NCBI GenBank assembly: GCA_016290995.1
Contig: JAEEVR010000018.1
Location: 1-47,910, forward strand
Direction of reading: 5' to 3'
Length of the DNA stretch: 47,910 nucleotides
Source of the DNA: Treponema sp.
GTDB lineage: Bacteria; Spirochaetota; Spirochaetia; Treponematales; Treponemataceae
The translations under genes were made by a program, and so were the position numbers. Shown here one piece after another: positions 23,371-31,983 of this stretch; position 1 is the first letter of the stretch, and the number at the start of each line of letters is the position of its first letter. Below the pieces are notes generated by a model. That model searched no databases. It was not told the DNA's origin and worked only from the letters and a program-made list of their open reading frames with translations.

Positions 23371-24014
23371 TTTAAGAAGTCCAACGTGTCAAGGCGAGCG
23401 TTTGAAACGTTTGACGCGGAAATTGAATTTAAGCTTGAAAGTTTTGTAACGCTGATTGTCAATCCGTCAGACTGATCCGAGTTGTCGCTCTTAAGGCTTT
23501 CAAAATCGCTGGCCTTTATCGTAAGCGGAGTTTCCGCGTCTTTGCTAAGCGCCACGTTTGTAATCGCTCCGTCAACGATGATGTTGCTGTCGGCGATGGC
23601 TTGGTGAGGCTTTACCGCAGAAATAGCCAAGACGCTTTCGTCAACGCCCTTAAGGTTTTGGCCGGTCTTCATCTTGACCGGAAGCATAAGGGCAAAGACC
23701 GCGGCGGCCGCGGCGGCAACAGGAACAAAGTTTGTTATGCGGACAATGTTTTTGTTTGGCTGAGAAGCGCTTACAACCTTAGAAAAGCGCATGCGGCTTT
23801 GCAAGCGCTCAAAGCTGGCCGCCTTGAAATCATCCGAAACTTGAATCGAACGGGCGTCCGCCGCAAAGGCTTCGTGAACAGCCTTTAGCTTCGCAAGCTT
23901 GGCCTGGCACTTTTGGCAAGAAGCCAAATGGGCCTCGTAGTCCTTTACATAGTTTTGGGGCATTTCGCCGTCGAGATAAATTGAATGAATGTCGTTCTCA
24001 GGACAATGAAACAT
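23367..24014 (-). CDS. Zinc-finger transmembrane anti-sigma factor
   Basis: A 215-residue single-pass membrane protein. The N-terminal ZAS-type domain has H29-x3-C33-x2-C36 (HLASCQKC), which holds the cognate sigma factor. A basic linker follows, then one transmembrane helix (about 93-112, FVPVAAAAAAVFALMLPV) and a Ser/Asp-rich outer domain. Its start overlaps the ECF sigma gene by 17 bp, which identifies it as that factor's regulator. The stop overlaps the GTG of the transglutaminase-like gene. The outer domain matches no family I know. Confidence 0.85.
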   Translation of the reverse strand: MFHCPENDIHSIYLDGEMPQNYVKDYEAHLASCQKCQAKLAKLKAVHEAFAADARSIQVSDDFKAASFERLQSRMRFSKVVSASQPNKNIVRITNFVPVAAAAAAVFALMLPVKMKTGQNLKGVDESVLAISAVKPHQAIADSNIIVDGAITNVALSKDAETPLTIKASDFESLKSDNSDQSDGLTISVTKLSSLNSISASNVSNARLDTLDFLK

Positions 24015-24561
24015 CTTCTTCTCCTATAAGCTTTGAGAGCTGCTCTCGCGCTCTGAACACTCGCACTTTTACGTTGCCTTCGGTTATGCCCAAGGCCTTG
24101 CCGATTTCCTTGTAATTCATATCGGCGTATTCGCGCAGAACCAAAACTTCGCGCAGGTTGTCGGGAAGCTTTTGCAAAGCCTCCTTTGCCTTTTCTATCG
24201 TCTCCGCGCGCAAAGCGTCCGTCTCGCCGCTGGTCACTTGCCTGCGGTCTTCGTAGAACTCCCGCTGCAAGGCCTTTTTTTCGCGGCCCTTGCGCTTGAT
24301 GTAATTAAGCGACGCGTTTTTTACGACTCGGATAAGCCAGAACGTCGCGTCGTTTATCGTCGGAAACTGCATCGCCTTTTCGTTTGCCTTTATGTAGGAA
24401 TCGTGGACCAAATCTTCCGCGGCTTCTTCCTCGTTCACGATTCTGTATGAAACCTTGAACAGCAAGTTAAAAGTCGCGTCGTAGATTTTTTTGAAGTCCC
24501 CTTCATCCGCGGCGTTAAGGGCGCTGGTTTCGCTCTGATTCTCGCTTATATCTTTAACCAC
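23998..24561 (-). CDS. rpoE: ECF-type RNA polymerase sigma factor
   Basis: A 187-residue group 4 sigma factor. Region 2 has DLVHDSYIKAN and FWLIRVVKNASLNYIKRKGR (-10 recognition). Region 4 has LPDNLREVLVLREYADMNYKEIGKALGITEGNVKVRVFRAREQL, written here as its start LPDNLREVLVLREYA and end TEGNVKVRVFRAREQL (-35 recognition). The GTG at 24561 is chosen because GAGGG lies 5 nt upstream; a TTG 12 bp earlier lies within that site. It sits 25 bp after cysS and overlaps the anti-sigma gene. I recall an RpoE-like gene after cysS in T. pallidum too. Confidence 0.9.
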   Translation of the reverse strand: MVKDISENQSETSALNAADEGDFKKIYDATFNLLFKVSYRIVNEEEAAEDLVHDSYIKANEKAMQFPTINDATFWLIRVVKNASLNYIKRKGREKKALQREFYEDRRQVTSGETDALRAETIEKAKEALQKLPDNLREVLVLREYADMNYKEIGKALGITEGNVKVRVFRAREQLSKLIGEEDVSLS

Positions 24562-24586
24562 AAAAACCCTCAATAGTTACAAAAAA

Positions 24587-26077
24587 TTATTGTCTTTTCC
24601 ATATTACGCCGGAGGGCGTATCGACAATCACGATTCCGCGGGCCGTAAGCTCGTCGCGGATTTTGTCGGCCTTGGCAAAGTCCTTGGCCTTTTTGGCGGC
24701 GGTTCGCTCGGCGACCAAAGCGTCGATTTCGGCCGCCTCTGGGTCGCCTTCATGGGCGTTCTCGCTTGAAATTTGGGCGCTAGAGGCGTTTTTTAGGCTC
24801 TCCTTGGCCGTTTCAACCAATTTTAAGCCCAAAACGCTGTCCATCTTTGCCATAAGGGCCAAAGTTTGGTCGGCCGGAACGCCCTCGTCCTTTATGGCCG
24901 TCTGCAAAACGCCCAAAGCGGCCGGAGTTCCAAGATCGTTTTCCATCGCCGCGGTGAATTTTTGCAAAGTCTCGGCGGCCTTTTCCCCCAAAGACTGAGC
25001 CTCTTTTCCGCCGGCCGCCTCAACAACCTTTGCAGCCCTCTTTACCAAAGAAGCGCGGGAATTTTTGGCCGAATCCATAGAATTCCAGCTAAAGTTGGCC
25101 GGGCTTCTGTAATGCGCTCCCAGCAAGAAATAGCGGTAGTCAAGCGGATCGTAGCCCTTGTCGATCAAAGACTGCAAGGTAAGGAAGTTTCCGCTAGACT
25201 TGCTCATCTTTGTGGCGCCCTCGATAACCAAAAAGGCGTTGTGGAGCCAGTAGTTGACCCAAGGGCCTTGCGCCCGGTCTTGCTCGCTAAATGAGCCTTC
25301 CGACTGCGCGATTTCGTTTGTATGGTGGACGGGAACATGGTCGATTCCGCCGGTGTGAATGTCAAAATGCTTTCCAAGGTACTTCATGCTCATCGCCGAG
25401 CACTCGATGTGCCAGCCCGGGTAGCCCTTGCCCCAAGGAGAATCCCAAACAAGCGCCTGCTCCTCAAATTTGCTCTTGGTGAACCATAGGACAAAGTCTT
25501 GCGGGTTCCGCTTGTTTTGGTCGACGACGACGACCTTTCGCTTTCCGGCGCCGGCCTGCAAGTCGTCAAGGTTGAGGTTGGCCAACTTTCCGTAGTCCGG
25601 GTATGTCGAAACGTCGTAATAAAGATTTCCGCCGGCCATATAAGTGTGGCCGTTTTCCTCGATTTTTTTGATTAGCTCGATCATTTCGGGAACGTGGTCG
25701 GTGGCCTTGCAAACCACGTCGGGGCGGAGTATGTTCAAGCGGTCGATGTCGCTAAAAAAAGCGTCGGTGTAAAATTTGGCGATGTCCAAAACCGACTGCT
25801 GGCGCTCCTTTGCGGTCTTGAGCATTTTGTCTTCGCCGTCGTCCGCGTCGCCGGTCAAATGGCCGATGTCGGTGATATTCATCACGTGCTTTTTTTTGTA
25901 TCCGAGGAAGGTCAGCGTGCGGTCAAGGGTGTCCAAAAAGACGTAGGCGCGCAAGTTTCCGATGTGGGCGTAATTGTAAACCGTGGGGCCGCATCCGTAA
26001 AAGCCGCAAAAGCCCTGCTGAAGCGGAACAAATTCCTGCAATTTCTTGCCCATTGTGTTGAATAATTTAAGCGACAT
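24587..26077 (-). CDS. cysS: Cysteinyl-tRNA synthetase
   Basis: A 496-residue class I aminoacyl-tRNA synthetase that charges tRNA-Cys. It has CGPTVYNYAHIGNLR (HIGH box as HIGN, 38-41), zinc ligands including C29, the WHIECSAMSM segment and HTGGIDHVPVHHTNE, the KMSKSSGN loop, and the C-terminal anticodon domain with ADKIRDELTARGIVIVDT. AGGCAGG lies 5 nt before the ATG at 26077. An in-frame extension upstream has no family support. It is divergent from murB and first in the run to the UMP kinase. Confidence 0.97.
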   Translation of the reverse strand: MSLKLFNTMGKKLQEFVPLQQGFCGFYGCGPTVYNYAHIGNLRAYVFLDTLDRTLTFLGYKKKHVMNITDIGHLTGDADDGEDKMLKTAKERQQSVLDIAKFYTDAFFSDIDRLNILRPDVVCKATDHVPEMIELIKKIEENGHTYMAGGNLYYDVSTYPDYGKLANLNLDDLQAGAGKRKVVVVDQNKRNPQDFVLWFTKSKFEEQALVWDSPWGKGYPGWHIECSAMSMKYLGKHFDIHTGGIDHVPVHHTNEIAQSEGSFSEQDRAQGPWVNYWLHNAFLVIEGATKMSKSSGNFLTLQSLIDKGYDPLDYRYFLLGAHYRSPANFSWNSMDSAKNSRASLVKRAAKVVEAAGGKEAQSLGEKAAETLQKFTAAMENDLGTPAALGVLQTAIKDEGVPADQTLALMAKMDSVLGLKLVETAKESLKNASSAQISSENAHEGDPEAAEIDALVAERTAAKKAKDFAKADKIRDELTARGIVIVDTPSGVIWKRQ

Positions 26078-26087
26078 AAAACCTGCC

Positions 26088-26116
26088 TTGCGCATTAAAG
26101 AAATTTTGGATATAAT
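26088..26116 (+). promoter_or_regulatory. murB promoter, leaderless architecture
   Basis: TTGCGC (26088-26093), 17 bp, TATAAT (26111-26116), then 7 nt without any Shine-Dalgarno to the ATG at 26124. Confidence 0.6.
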
Positions 26117-26123
26117 ATCTTCA

Positions 26124-27113
26124 ATGTATAATATAGCGCAAACCGCCGAGAATTTCAAGCATTCGCAAAAAATCCAGCTTTATTTGAACGAGCCTTTGGC
26201 CCCCAGAAGCTCCTTTAAAATCGGCGGAAACGCTTCCCTATTAATAGAACCCTTTGACGCGGAAGCCCTTGCCTTTGCCCTGACAGAGATTAAAAAGAAC
26301 GGAATCCCCTATTTTGTCCTTGGAGGCGGAACCAACGTCCTTTTTGGCGACTCAGGTTTTGACGGAATCGTAGTCTCCACCAAGAAAATGTCGGACATTT
26401 CAATTGTCGGAACGGACGGCGCGGCGCAAAACGGCGGCAAGACCGTAATCCAAGCGGCCGCCGGCGCCAGCATGGCCAGCCTAGTCTCTTTTGCCGAGCG
26501 CGAGTCCTTGACCGGCCTTGAGGAATTTGCCGGCCTTCCGGGAACGGTTGGCGGCGCCGTCTACATGAACGCCCGATGCTTTGAAAAGGAAATCTCAAAC
26601 GTCGCCGCCGCAATCCAATGGCTGGAGCCCGCTTCCCAAGACGGCTCGCAAGCCCAAGACGGCGCCGGCCCCGAAAGCGCTTCATTCACATTGCGCGAGG
26701 CGGCCTTTGCCCCGTCCGACTGGGCCTACAAAAAATCGCCCTTTACCGGGACTGACCGCGTCGTCGTCAGCGCCCAATTCGTTCTGCAAAAAGGCGACAA
26801 GGCCTCGATTGCCCAAAAAGCCGCCGCCTACATCCAAGCCCGAAAGGACAAGGGCCACTACAAGGCGCCCTGCGCCGGAAGCGTTTTTAAGAACAACCAT
26901 GCATTCGGCCGGCCAAGCGGAAAAATCATCGACGAGCTGGGCCTAAAGGGAAAAGCCTCCGGCGGGGCTCAAATCGCCCCCTTCCACGGAAACATCATAA
27001 TAAACAACGGCGGCGCCAAGGCCTCCGACGTTCTTGCCCTGATAGATTTGTGCAAAAAAGAGGCAAAAGCCAAGTTTGGCTTTGACTTGGAAGAAGAAAT
27101 TGTGGTCGTTTAA
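26124..27113 (+). CDS. murB: UDP-N-acetylenolpyruvoylglucosamine reductase
   Basis: A 329-residue FAD enzyme that reduces UDP-GlcNAc-enolpyruvate to UDP-MurNAc in peptidoglycan synthesis. FAD-binding signatures are YFVLGGGTNVLFGD, GLEEFAGLPGTVGGAVYMNA and YKKSPF. CAGSVFKNN carries the proton-donor serine, and FGRPSGKIIDELGLKG and HGNIIINNGGA complete the C-terminal domain. Length is normal. The start is the first codon after the -10 box; in-frame upstream sequence would lie in the promoter. Confidence 0.95.
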   Translation: MYNIAQTAENFKHSQKIQLYLNEPLAPRSSFKIGGNASLLIEPFDAEALAFALTEIKKNGIPYFVLGGGTNVLFGDSGFDGIVVSTKKMSDISIVGTDGAAQNGGKTVIQAAAGASMASLVSFAERESLTGLEEFAGLPGTVGGAVYMNARCFEKEISNVAAAIQWLEPASQDGSQAQDGAGPESASFTLREAAFAPSDWAYKKSPFTGTDRVVVSAQFVLQKGDKASIAQKAAAYIQARKDKGHYKAPCAGSVFKNNHAFGRPSGKIIDELGLKGKASGGAQIAPFHGNIIINNGGAKASDVLALIDLCKKEAKAKFGFDLEEEIVVV

Positions 27114-27157
27114 GGCCGCATATAACGCTTTTTTTAAGGCATTTTTTCGCTTTTTTA

Positions 27158-27186
27158 TTGAATTTTTTTCCGTTTTGCGCTACAAT
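27158..27186 (+). promoter_or_regulatory. Promoter of the cNMP-binding regulator
   Basis: TTGAAT (27158-27163), 17 bp, TACAAT (27181-27186). The leader is about 22 nt with AAGGA 7-8 nt before the GTG at 27215. Confidence 0.65.
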
Positions 27187-27214
27187 ATGTTGATATTATT
27201 TAAAGGAAGATTCG

Positions 27215-28393
27215 GTGTTACAGCTTTCATTTGTTAATTATAAAAAAGGCGCCGCGATTGTCGTAGAAGGCAAGGCGCAGACTGACAGATTTTTCATCAT
27301 TCAAGTTGGCCAAGTGCAGTGCGTCAGCGAAGTGAAAATTCCCGGCCAGGAGCAAGTCATTCTTGGCCCCGGCGACTTCGTAGGCGTTATTCCTTGTATG
27401 TCCAACCACTTGCAAATCGAAACTGTAATCGCAATGACCGACGTTACCGTAATCGCGGTAATGCGCGACCAATATCCTGAATTGATTGCAAAAAACACAC
27501 CGGTCGCCATGAAAATCATCCGCACATTCGCCAACAAAATGCGCGTGTTGAACGGCGTTCTTACAAAGCTTACATTGAACAACGTCGCCTCTGAATCTCC
27601 CGAACAGCTCTTTAACGTCGCAAGCTTTTACGACAAGGCCAACCGCCCAGACGTAGCGATTTACGCCTACTACCAATACTTAAAGAATTGCCCCAACGGC
27701 AACAACGCCGAGACCGCCAAACAGCGCTTTGTGGCCCTTAAGCCCAGATCGCGCGCGGTTTACTTTGAGCCGACTGAAGAAATGACCCGCAAGTATCCCA
27801 AGGGAACGATGATTTTCTGCGAGAACCAGTCCGGAGCGGACATGTTCATCATCCAGTCGGGCGAAGTTTCAATCAGCAAAGTCGTAGACGGAAACGAAGT
27901 TACCCTCGCCGTTCTTAAAAAAGGCGACATGTTCGGAGAGATGGCCTTGTTGGAAAACAAGCCCAGAAGCGCTTCGGCCATCGCCCACGAGGAATGCGTT
28001 TTGATGGTAGTCAACCGCAAAAACTTTGACATGATGGTAGCCACCCAGGCGCAGCTTATCGCGCGCTTGACCACAACATTGGCCGAACGCCTTTGGGCCC
28101 AGCACAGGCAATTGACAAACTCACAGATAAAGGAATACTCGCATAAATTGGTGGACATGCTTGCCTTGCAGCTTGAAAAAGCCAAGCTCAACATCACAAG
28201 CACACAGGGCTTCCAGACAAACCTTTCTGTCCAGGACTTGGTCACAATGTGCGGAATTCCGACAAACCACCAAGCCCAAGCCATCAACGACTTTACAAAC
28301 TTGGCGCAGCCCAAGATTGTCGGCGGAAAGATTTACGTTTCAAAGCCCAGCGAGATCATCAAGTCCGCGGCCTTCTACCGCTCTAAGGCGTAG
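27215..28393 (+). CDS. Crp/Fnr-like protein with two cyclic-nucleotide-binding domains
   Basis: A 392-residue protein with two cNMP-binding beta-barrels (about 1-115 and 185-300), a helical linker (120-175), and a C-terminal helical part (300-392) that ends in a helix-turn-helix-like stretch, LSVQDLVTMCGIPTNHQAQ. Domain 2 keeps the phosphate-binding cassette FGEMALLENKPRSASA with its arginine. Domain 1 lacks it (PGDFVGVIPCMSNHLQIET), so only domain 2 is likely to bind ligand. The start is GTG with AAGGA upstream. I recall a cNMP-binding gene beside murB in T. pallidum as well. Confidence 0.85.
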   Translation: MLQLSFVNYKKGAAIVVEGKAQTDRFFIIQVGQVQCVSEVKIPGQEQVILGPGDFVGVIPCMSNHLQIETVIAMTDVTVIAVMRDQYPELIAKNTPVAMKIIRTFANKMRVLNGVLTKLTLNNVASESPEQLFNVASFYDKANRPDVAIYAYYQYLKNCPNGNNAETAKQRFVALKPRSRAVYFEPTEEMTRKYPKGTMIFCENQSGADMFIIQSGEVSISKVVDGNEVTLAVLKKGDMFGEMALLENKPRSASAIAHEECVLMVVNRKNFDMMVATQAQLIARLTTTLAERLWAQHRQLTNSQIKEYSHKLVDMLALQLEKAKLNITSTQGFQTNLSVQDLVTMCGIPTNHQAQAINDFTNLAQPKIVGGKIYVSKPSEIIKSAAFYRSKA

Positions 28394-28439
28394 GACTGAT
28401 CAAGGCACGCTTCGCTCAAGGCCTTGACTCAGTCCTTTT
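28393..28439 (+). terminator. Terminator of the cNMP regulator gene
   Basis: GGACTGA-T-CAAGGC (from 28393) pairs with GCCTTGACTCAGTCC (28421-28435) with a one-base bulge, followed by TTTT. The stem overlaps the stop codon. Confidence 0.6.
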
Positions 28440-28468
28440 GCGGCGCGTACAAAATTGTCGCGCCGCAA
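28438..28468. other. Second perfect hairpin in the same intergenic gap
   Basis: TTGCGGCGCG (28438-28447) and CGCGCCGCAA (28459-28468) form a perfect 10-bp stem with an 11-nt loop. No T tract follows, so it is not a classic terminator. Confidence 0.5.
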
Positions 28469-28513
28469 TAACTTCACCTAATCTTCAATAATCATTTTTC
28501 CGATAATTGAATT

Positions 28514-29056
28514 ATGAAAAAGGCTTTTTTTCTTTTGACAGCGCTTCTCTCTTTTGCGGCTTTTAACGCGGCCGCCGAATCATTGCCCAAAGGCTACGGC
28601 GGAGTCGAGTTGGGAATGTCCTTGGACAGCGCCAAGCAGGCTTTAAAAAGCAAGAGCGACTTTGGCTACGCCGGCGACCGCGACGTTTCTCTTTTGCCAG
28701 GCGACGCCCGCGTCTTGATTGAAACCGATTCCCGCAACATGCAAAAGCACGGCTTTTTGACCCAGTGCTGGTTCCAGTTTTACCAAGAAAATTTGTATTC
28801 CATCATACTCAACCTAAACCCGGAGCGCGTGGACCACTACAGCGTCTACACCGCCCTTGTAAAAAAATACGGCGAGCCCAACGAGTTTAGCCCCGAGCGG
28901 AGCGTTTGGAAAAACGACAGCGTCACGATGAGCCTGGAACGCCCGTTGACCCTAAAGTACACCGACAACAAAACGCTTGAGGACTTGTCGCAAAAATCTT
29001 TGGTTCAAAAAAACGGCTGGGAAATCACTCGCCAAATGTTCTTGGATGAACTATAA
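28514..29056 (+). CDS. Exported hypothetical protein
   Basis: A 180-residue protein with a clear signal peptide (1-21, cleavage near AAA-ES). The mature part starts with YGGVELGMSLDSAKQAL, a pattern seen in small periplasmic proteins whose first helix follows G(V/I)xLGMS. It then alternates beta strands (FQFYQENLYSIILNLNPE) with a YTALVKKYGEPNEFSPE turn. I do not recognise a named family. GATAAT lies 6 nt before the ATG but without a convincing -35. The DUF192 gene follows after 19 bp, so both are probably co-transcribed. Confidence 0.75.
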   Translation: MKKAFFLLTALLSFAAFNAAAESLPKGYGGVELGMSLDSAKQALKSKSDFGYAGDRDVSLLPGDARVLIETDSRNMQKHGFLTQCWFQFYQENLYSIILNLNPERVDHYSVYTALVKKYGEPNEFSPERSVWKNDSVTMSLERPLTLKYTDNKTLEDLSQKSLVQKNGWEITRQMFLDEL

Positions 29057-29075
29057 TAGCGGCGAGATTTAACGT

Positions 29076-29546
29076 ATGAAAAACCTTAAACTTTGCAAGC
29101 CCAAAATCGCGGCGCTCTTTATCGTCGCGCTGCTTTGCGCGGCCGCCGCTTCTTGCCAAAAAGGAAATCCCAAGCTTAAGACAAAAACTTTAAGCATAGC
29201 CGCCGCCAACGGCGCGACCGTAACGCTCGTGGCCGAAATCGCGGACACGCCCCAAACGCGCGAAAAAGGCTACATGTTCCGCAAAAACATTCCCGACGGA
29301 ACCGGCATGCTTTTTATTTTTGAAAATGACCGCGTCTTGAATTTTTGGATGAAGAACACTCCCACTCCCCTAAGCATCGCGTACATTGACTACAAGGGCG
29401 TGATAAAAGACATTTTTGACATGAAGCCTTTTGACTTAAAGGACATTACGGCCACCGGCTACGTTCGCTACGCGCTAGAAGTTCCGCAGGGCTGGTTTGA
29501 GCGCGCGGGCGTCAAGGTCGGCGACAAATTAAATTTGGATTTTTAA
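29076..29546 (+). CDS. DUF192 lipoprotein
   Basis: A 156-residue predicted lipoprotein with lipobox AAASC (C27) after a hydrophobic signal, followed by a DUF192 domain. Family marks are TPQTREKGYMFRKNIPDGTGMLFIF, given here as TREKGYMFR and GMLFIFE, then FWMKNTPTPLSIAYID and a C-terminal ALEVPQGWFERAGVKVGD. The family's function is unknown, though it is a common small beta-barrel in envelopes. TATAAT occurs 18 nt upstream but no matching -35 was found. Confidence 0.85.
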   Translation: MKNLKLCKPKIAALFIVALLCAAAASCQKGNPKLKTKTLSIAAANGATVTLVAEIADTPQTREKGYMFRKNIPDGTGMLFIFENDRVLNFWMKNTPTPLSIAYIDYKGVIKDIFDMKPFDLKDITATGYVRYALEVPQGWFERAGVKVGDKLNLDF

Positions 29547-29586
29547 CATCGCGTTTAAGGCTTTGCAAAACCTTAACTGGGGCGGC

Positions 29587-30735
29587 CTACTCGCGCTCCA
29601 GCCTTTCCAATTCCATTGCGGCAATCTTGTCGTTGGGATCGTATTCCAAAACAGTTTGAAAATATTTTTGCGCCGTGGACACTTCGCCGCGCTTTAGCGC
29701 GATGTATCCAAGGTTTGAAATTATCTTTGTGTTTTCGGGAGCGATTTCCAAAGCCTTTAGCAAATGCGCTTGGGCTTGGTCGAATTTTTCTTGCTCCATG
29801 CAGCAAATGCTCAATTCGTTGTAGCAGTCGGCGTTGGAGTCTCCGCCGCATTCAAGCGCTTTGTTAAAGGCGCCTTCCGCGTCGGCGTATCGGCCCAAGC
29901 GTCTTAGTCCCCAGCCCAACATAAACCAAGCGTTCCATACATCGGGGTTTCGCTGCAAAAAGACGCGGAGCTCTTCCAAGCCTTTTTCTTCTTGGCCGTC
30001 CTGAATCAACTTGTAGGCGTTCTTAAAGCGGGCGTCGTCCATATTGCCGTTCTTTATTTCGTTTATGATTTGCTGCGCGCGCTCTTTTTTGTAAACGCCG
30101 TTTTCGCCAAGCTCTTCGTCCTTTGCGTCGCAAGTGAGCGCGAGGAACGACTCAAAGCAGCCGCGCGCGTTAAAGAAATCGTTTCGCTTTAAATAAAAGA
30201 AGCCCGCGTTAAAAAATGCGTCCGGCGGCGGCGGATCGTTGTCCATCGCCATCTTGTAGTATTCTTCGGCGCTGGCGTCGTAAGCGTCCGCGTCTTCCAC
30301 AAGGCCGCTGCGCCTGTAACTGTCGGCGCGCTGGTCAAAGAAAAGAGCCGTGTTAAGGATAATCGCAACGTCTTCCGGATCAAAGCCCCGCAAGGCCATA
30401 AAGATTTCTTCGGCGATTTCAAAGTCTTCGTTTTTTGTTTTTAGAATGGCGGCCGCGCTAAGCTCTTGCTTAAGATTGGGCCGCGCGTCTTTGATGATGT
30501 TCCTGTAGTAATCCAAGTGCTTGTTGCTTTTGTCGTAGGCCAACACCGTCAAAATGCCGGAAAGAATTTGCTCGGAGGTCAACTCCTCCATGTTAAAATT
30601 GTCAGGAGAATCCTTTTCTTTTCTTTGAACCGGAAGCGGAATCGACTTGTCGATATGCATCGCGTTTTTTGAAAGCTCAAAGTTTTCAGGAAGCGAGATA
30701 TAATAAATTGAATTTAATTGATCCGAGCCGGTCAT
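29587..30735 (-). CDS. Tetratricopeptide repeat protein
   Basis: A 382-residue helical protein. The N-terminal 60 residues are unlike TPR. From about 75 on there are roughly seven TPR-like units, clearest at the C-terminus (WFMLGWGLRRLGRYADAEGA; YNELSICCMEQEKFDQAQAH; ISNLGYIALKRGEVSTAQKY). It is cytosolic, with no signal. The ATG overlaps the stop of the PilZ gene (ATGA), so the two are translated together, and it may act as a scaffold for that c-di-GMP receptor. This pairing is inferred. Confidence 0.85.
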   Translation of the reverse strand: MTGSDQLNSIYYISLPENFELSKNAMHIDKSIPLPVQRKEKDSPDNFNMEELTSEQILSGILTVLAYDKSNKHLDYYRNIIKDARPNLKQELSAAAILKTKNEDFEIAEEIFMALRGFDPEDVAIILNTALFFDQRADSYRRSGLVEDADAYDASAEEYYKMAMDNDPPPPDAFFNAGFFYLKRNDFFNARGCFESFLALTCDAKDEELGENGVYKKERAQQIINEIKNGNMDDARFKNAYKLIQDGQEEKGLEELRVFLQRNPDVWNAWFMLGWGLRRLGRYADAEGAFNKALECGGDSNADCYNELSICCMEQEKFDQAQAHLLKALEIAPENTKIISNLGYIALKRGEVSTAQKYFQTVLEYDPNDKIAAMELERLERE

Positions 30736-31859
30736 TTTGTCTCCGCGTTCTCAGGAGCGGCGGCAGGAGCGTCTTGCGCAGGTTCAGCCGGAGCGGCGTC
30801 GGCGGCCGGCGCTTCTTCCGCAGGCTGGTCTTCTTCAACCGCTTGCGCTTCCGCAGGAGCGGCCTCAGCGGGAGCGGCTTGCGCCTGAGCGTCTGCAGGA
30901 GCGGCGTCGGCTCCTTCTGCGGGGGCGCCTTGCGCGGCGGCCTCAGCCTTGGCTTTTTCTTCCGCTTCCATCTTTGCCTTTTCTTCGGCGACGGCTTTTT
31001 CTTGCGCGGCTTTTGCGGCGGCAAGCTTTTGTTCCGTCGTCTCGGCGGGAGCGAAGACATGCTTTCGCAAATTGACAAGGTAATTGTTGATTCTAATTCT
31101 GTAGGCAATCGGAACGGTTTTGTCGCCGAACTTTATCGATACCATCAAAATGTCTTTGCGGCCTTCGATCGGGCTGGACGCGACTACAACGCCTCCAACT
31201 TGAATGACTTCGCCCGGCTCCTCAAAGCGCATTTGCAAAAGGGCCTGCTGGTTTTCGACATATTTTTGGATGCCCACCATGATAATTTTTACGCCGCCAA
31301 AAGAAAGGTCGCGAATGATGCAATGCCTGGGCACGCCTTGTATTTGAACGATGGCTTCTTCTTTGGCAAGGCCCAGTTTGCGCTTTACGTCGGCGTTAAG
31401 AATGATGCGCTCGTCCTTGCGGCGCATCGCGTTGGCGTTGGCGTCAAGCAAAGTTCCCAAGCGCTCGATCAAGTCATCCGGCGGACGCTGTGTAAAGCTG
31501 ATTGTGATTATGGCAAGTTCCGCGGAATTCATGTAAGGCTTTATGTCGCTTACCCTTCCGTTCACAAAGAAGCTAATCAGCTGGCCGTCAGAGTTGGTAA
31601 AGCAAAAACGAACTTGAACAGGACCGGTCTCTTTTTGAGAAAGCATCGCGTAGGCGCCGCCCTTGACTCCGACGATGATGCGGCAAGCCATCAATGACGT
31701 TGAATTGATGATGCAAGGCCATTGGTTTCCGTTGCATTTGACGTAAATTTGGCGAGGATCGACTTTTAGGATGTGAGTAATCTCTTTAGTGAAAGTGATT
31801 TCTGAATCGCGATAATGGTCGTAATAATCCTGTAGCTGCTGCGTCGTTACCAATGCCAT
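30732..31859 (-). CDS. PilZ-domain c-di-GMP receptor with Ala/Pro/Glu-rich tail
   Basis: A 375-residue cytosolic protein. Residues 1-135 look like a spirochaete-type PilZ N-terminal domain. Residues 143-250 are PilZ, with the c-di-GMP motif RRKDER (145-150) and RDLSFGGVKI. The last ~100 residues are low-complexity Ala, Glu, Pro, Gln and Lys, starting with a charged helix (KLAAAKAAQEKAVAEEKAK). It probably senses the second messenger made by cyclases such as the one at 2893. It overlaps the TPR gene by 4 bp. The ATG at 31859 lies 8 nt after the -10 box. Confidence 0.85.
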   Translation of the reverse strand: MALVTTQQLQDYYDHYRDSEITFTKEITHILKVDPRQIYVKCNGNQWPCIINSTSLMACRIIVGVKGGAYAMLSQKETGPVQVRFCFTNSDGQLISFFVNGRVSDIKPYMNSAELAIITISFTQRPPDDLIERLGTLLDANANAMRRKDERIILNADVKRKLGLAKEEAIVQIQGVPRHCIIRDLSFGGVKIIMVGIQKYVENQQALLQMRFEEPGEVIQVGGVVVASSPIEGRKDILMVSIKFGDKTVPIAYRIRINNYLVNLRKHVFAPAETTEQKLAAAKAAQEKAVAEEKAKMEAEEKAKAEAAAQGAPAEGADAAPADAQAQAAPAEAAPAEAQAVEEDQPAEEAPAADAAPAEPAQDAPAAAPENAETK

Positions 31860-31867
31860 GATAGAAC

Positions 31868-31896
31868 ATTATACCCCAATAAAGCGTATAAGTCAA
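31868..31896 (-). promoter_or_regulatory. PilZ gene promoter, leaderless architecture
   Basis: Minus-strand TTGACT (31896-31891), 17 bp, TATAAT (31873-31868), then 8 nt to the ATG, leaving 0-2 nt of leader and no Shine-Dalgarno. Confidence 0.65.
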
Positions 31897-31945
31897 CCTC
31901 CGCTTGTATTATTGCTTTAAAGACCTTTATGCCCGCAAAAAAAAT

Positions 31946-31974
31946 TTGCAAAAAACGGAAAGTGGCGCTAAAAT
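31946..31974 (+). promoter_or_regulatory. Promoter of the small membrane protein gene
   Basis: TTGCAA (31946-31951), 17 bp, TAAAAT (31969-31974). The predicted start near 31981 gives a leader of about 60 nt with two inverted repeats. Confidence 0.65.
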
Positions 31975-31983
31975 AAAAGAATA

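Noticed and set aside
26094..26124. A superimposed divergent promoter for cysS like that of ACT/murJ
   Set aside because: TTGAAG and TTTAAT on the minus strand are 19 bp apart with poor matches, and cysS has a normal Shine-Dalgarno.
28479..28507. Leaderless promoter for the exported protein at 28514
   Set aside because: GATAAT is at the right distance, but no -35-like hexamer occurs 16-18 bp upstream.
30669..31697. 342-codon plus-strand frame opposite the PilZ gene, rich in Arg, Leu and Gly
   Set aside because: It arises from the reverse complement of the Ala/Pro/Glu repeats of the PilZ tail. The PilZ motifs and promoter support the minus strand.
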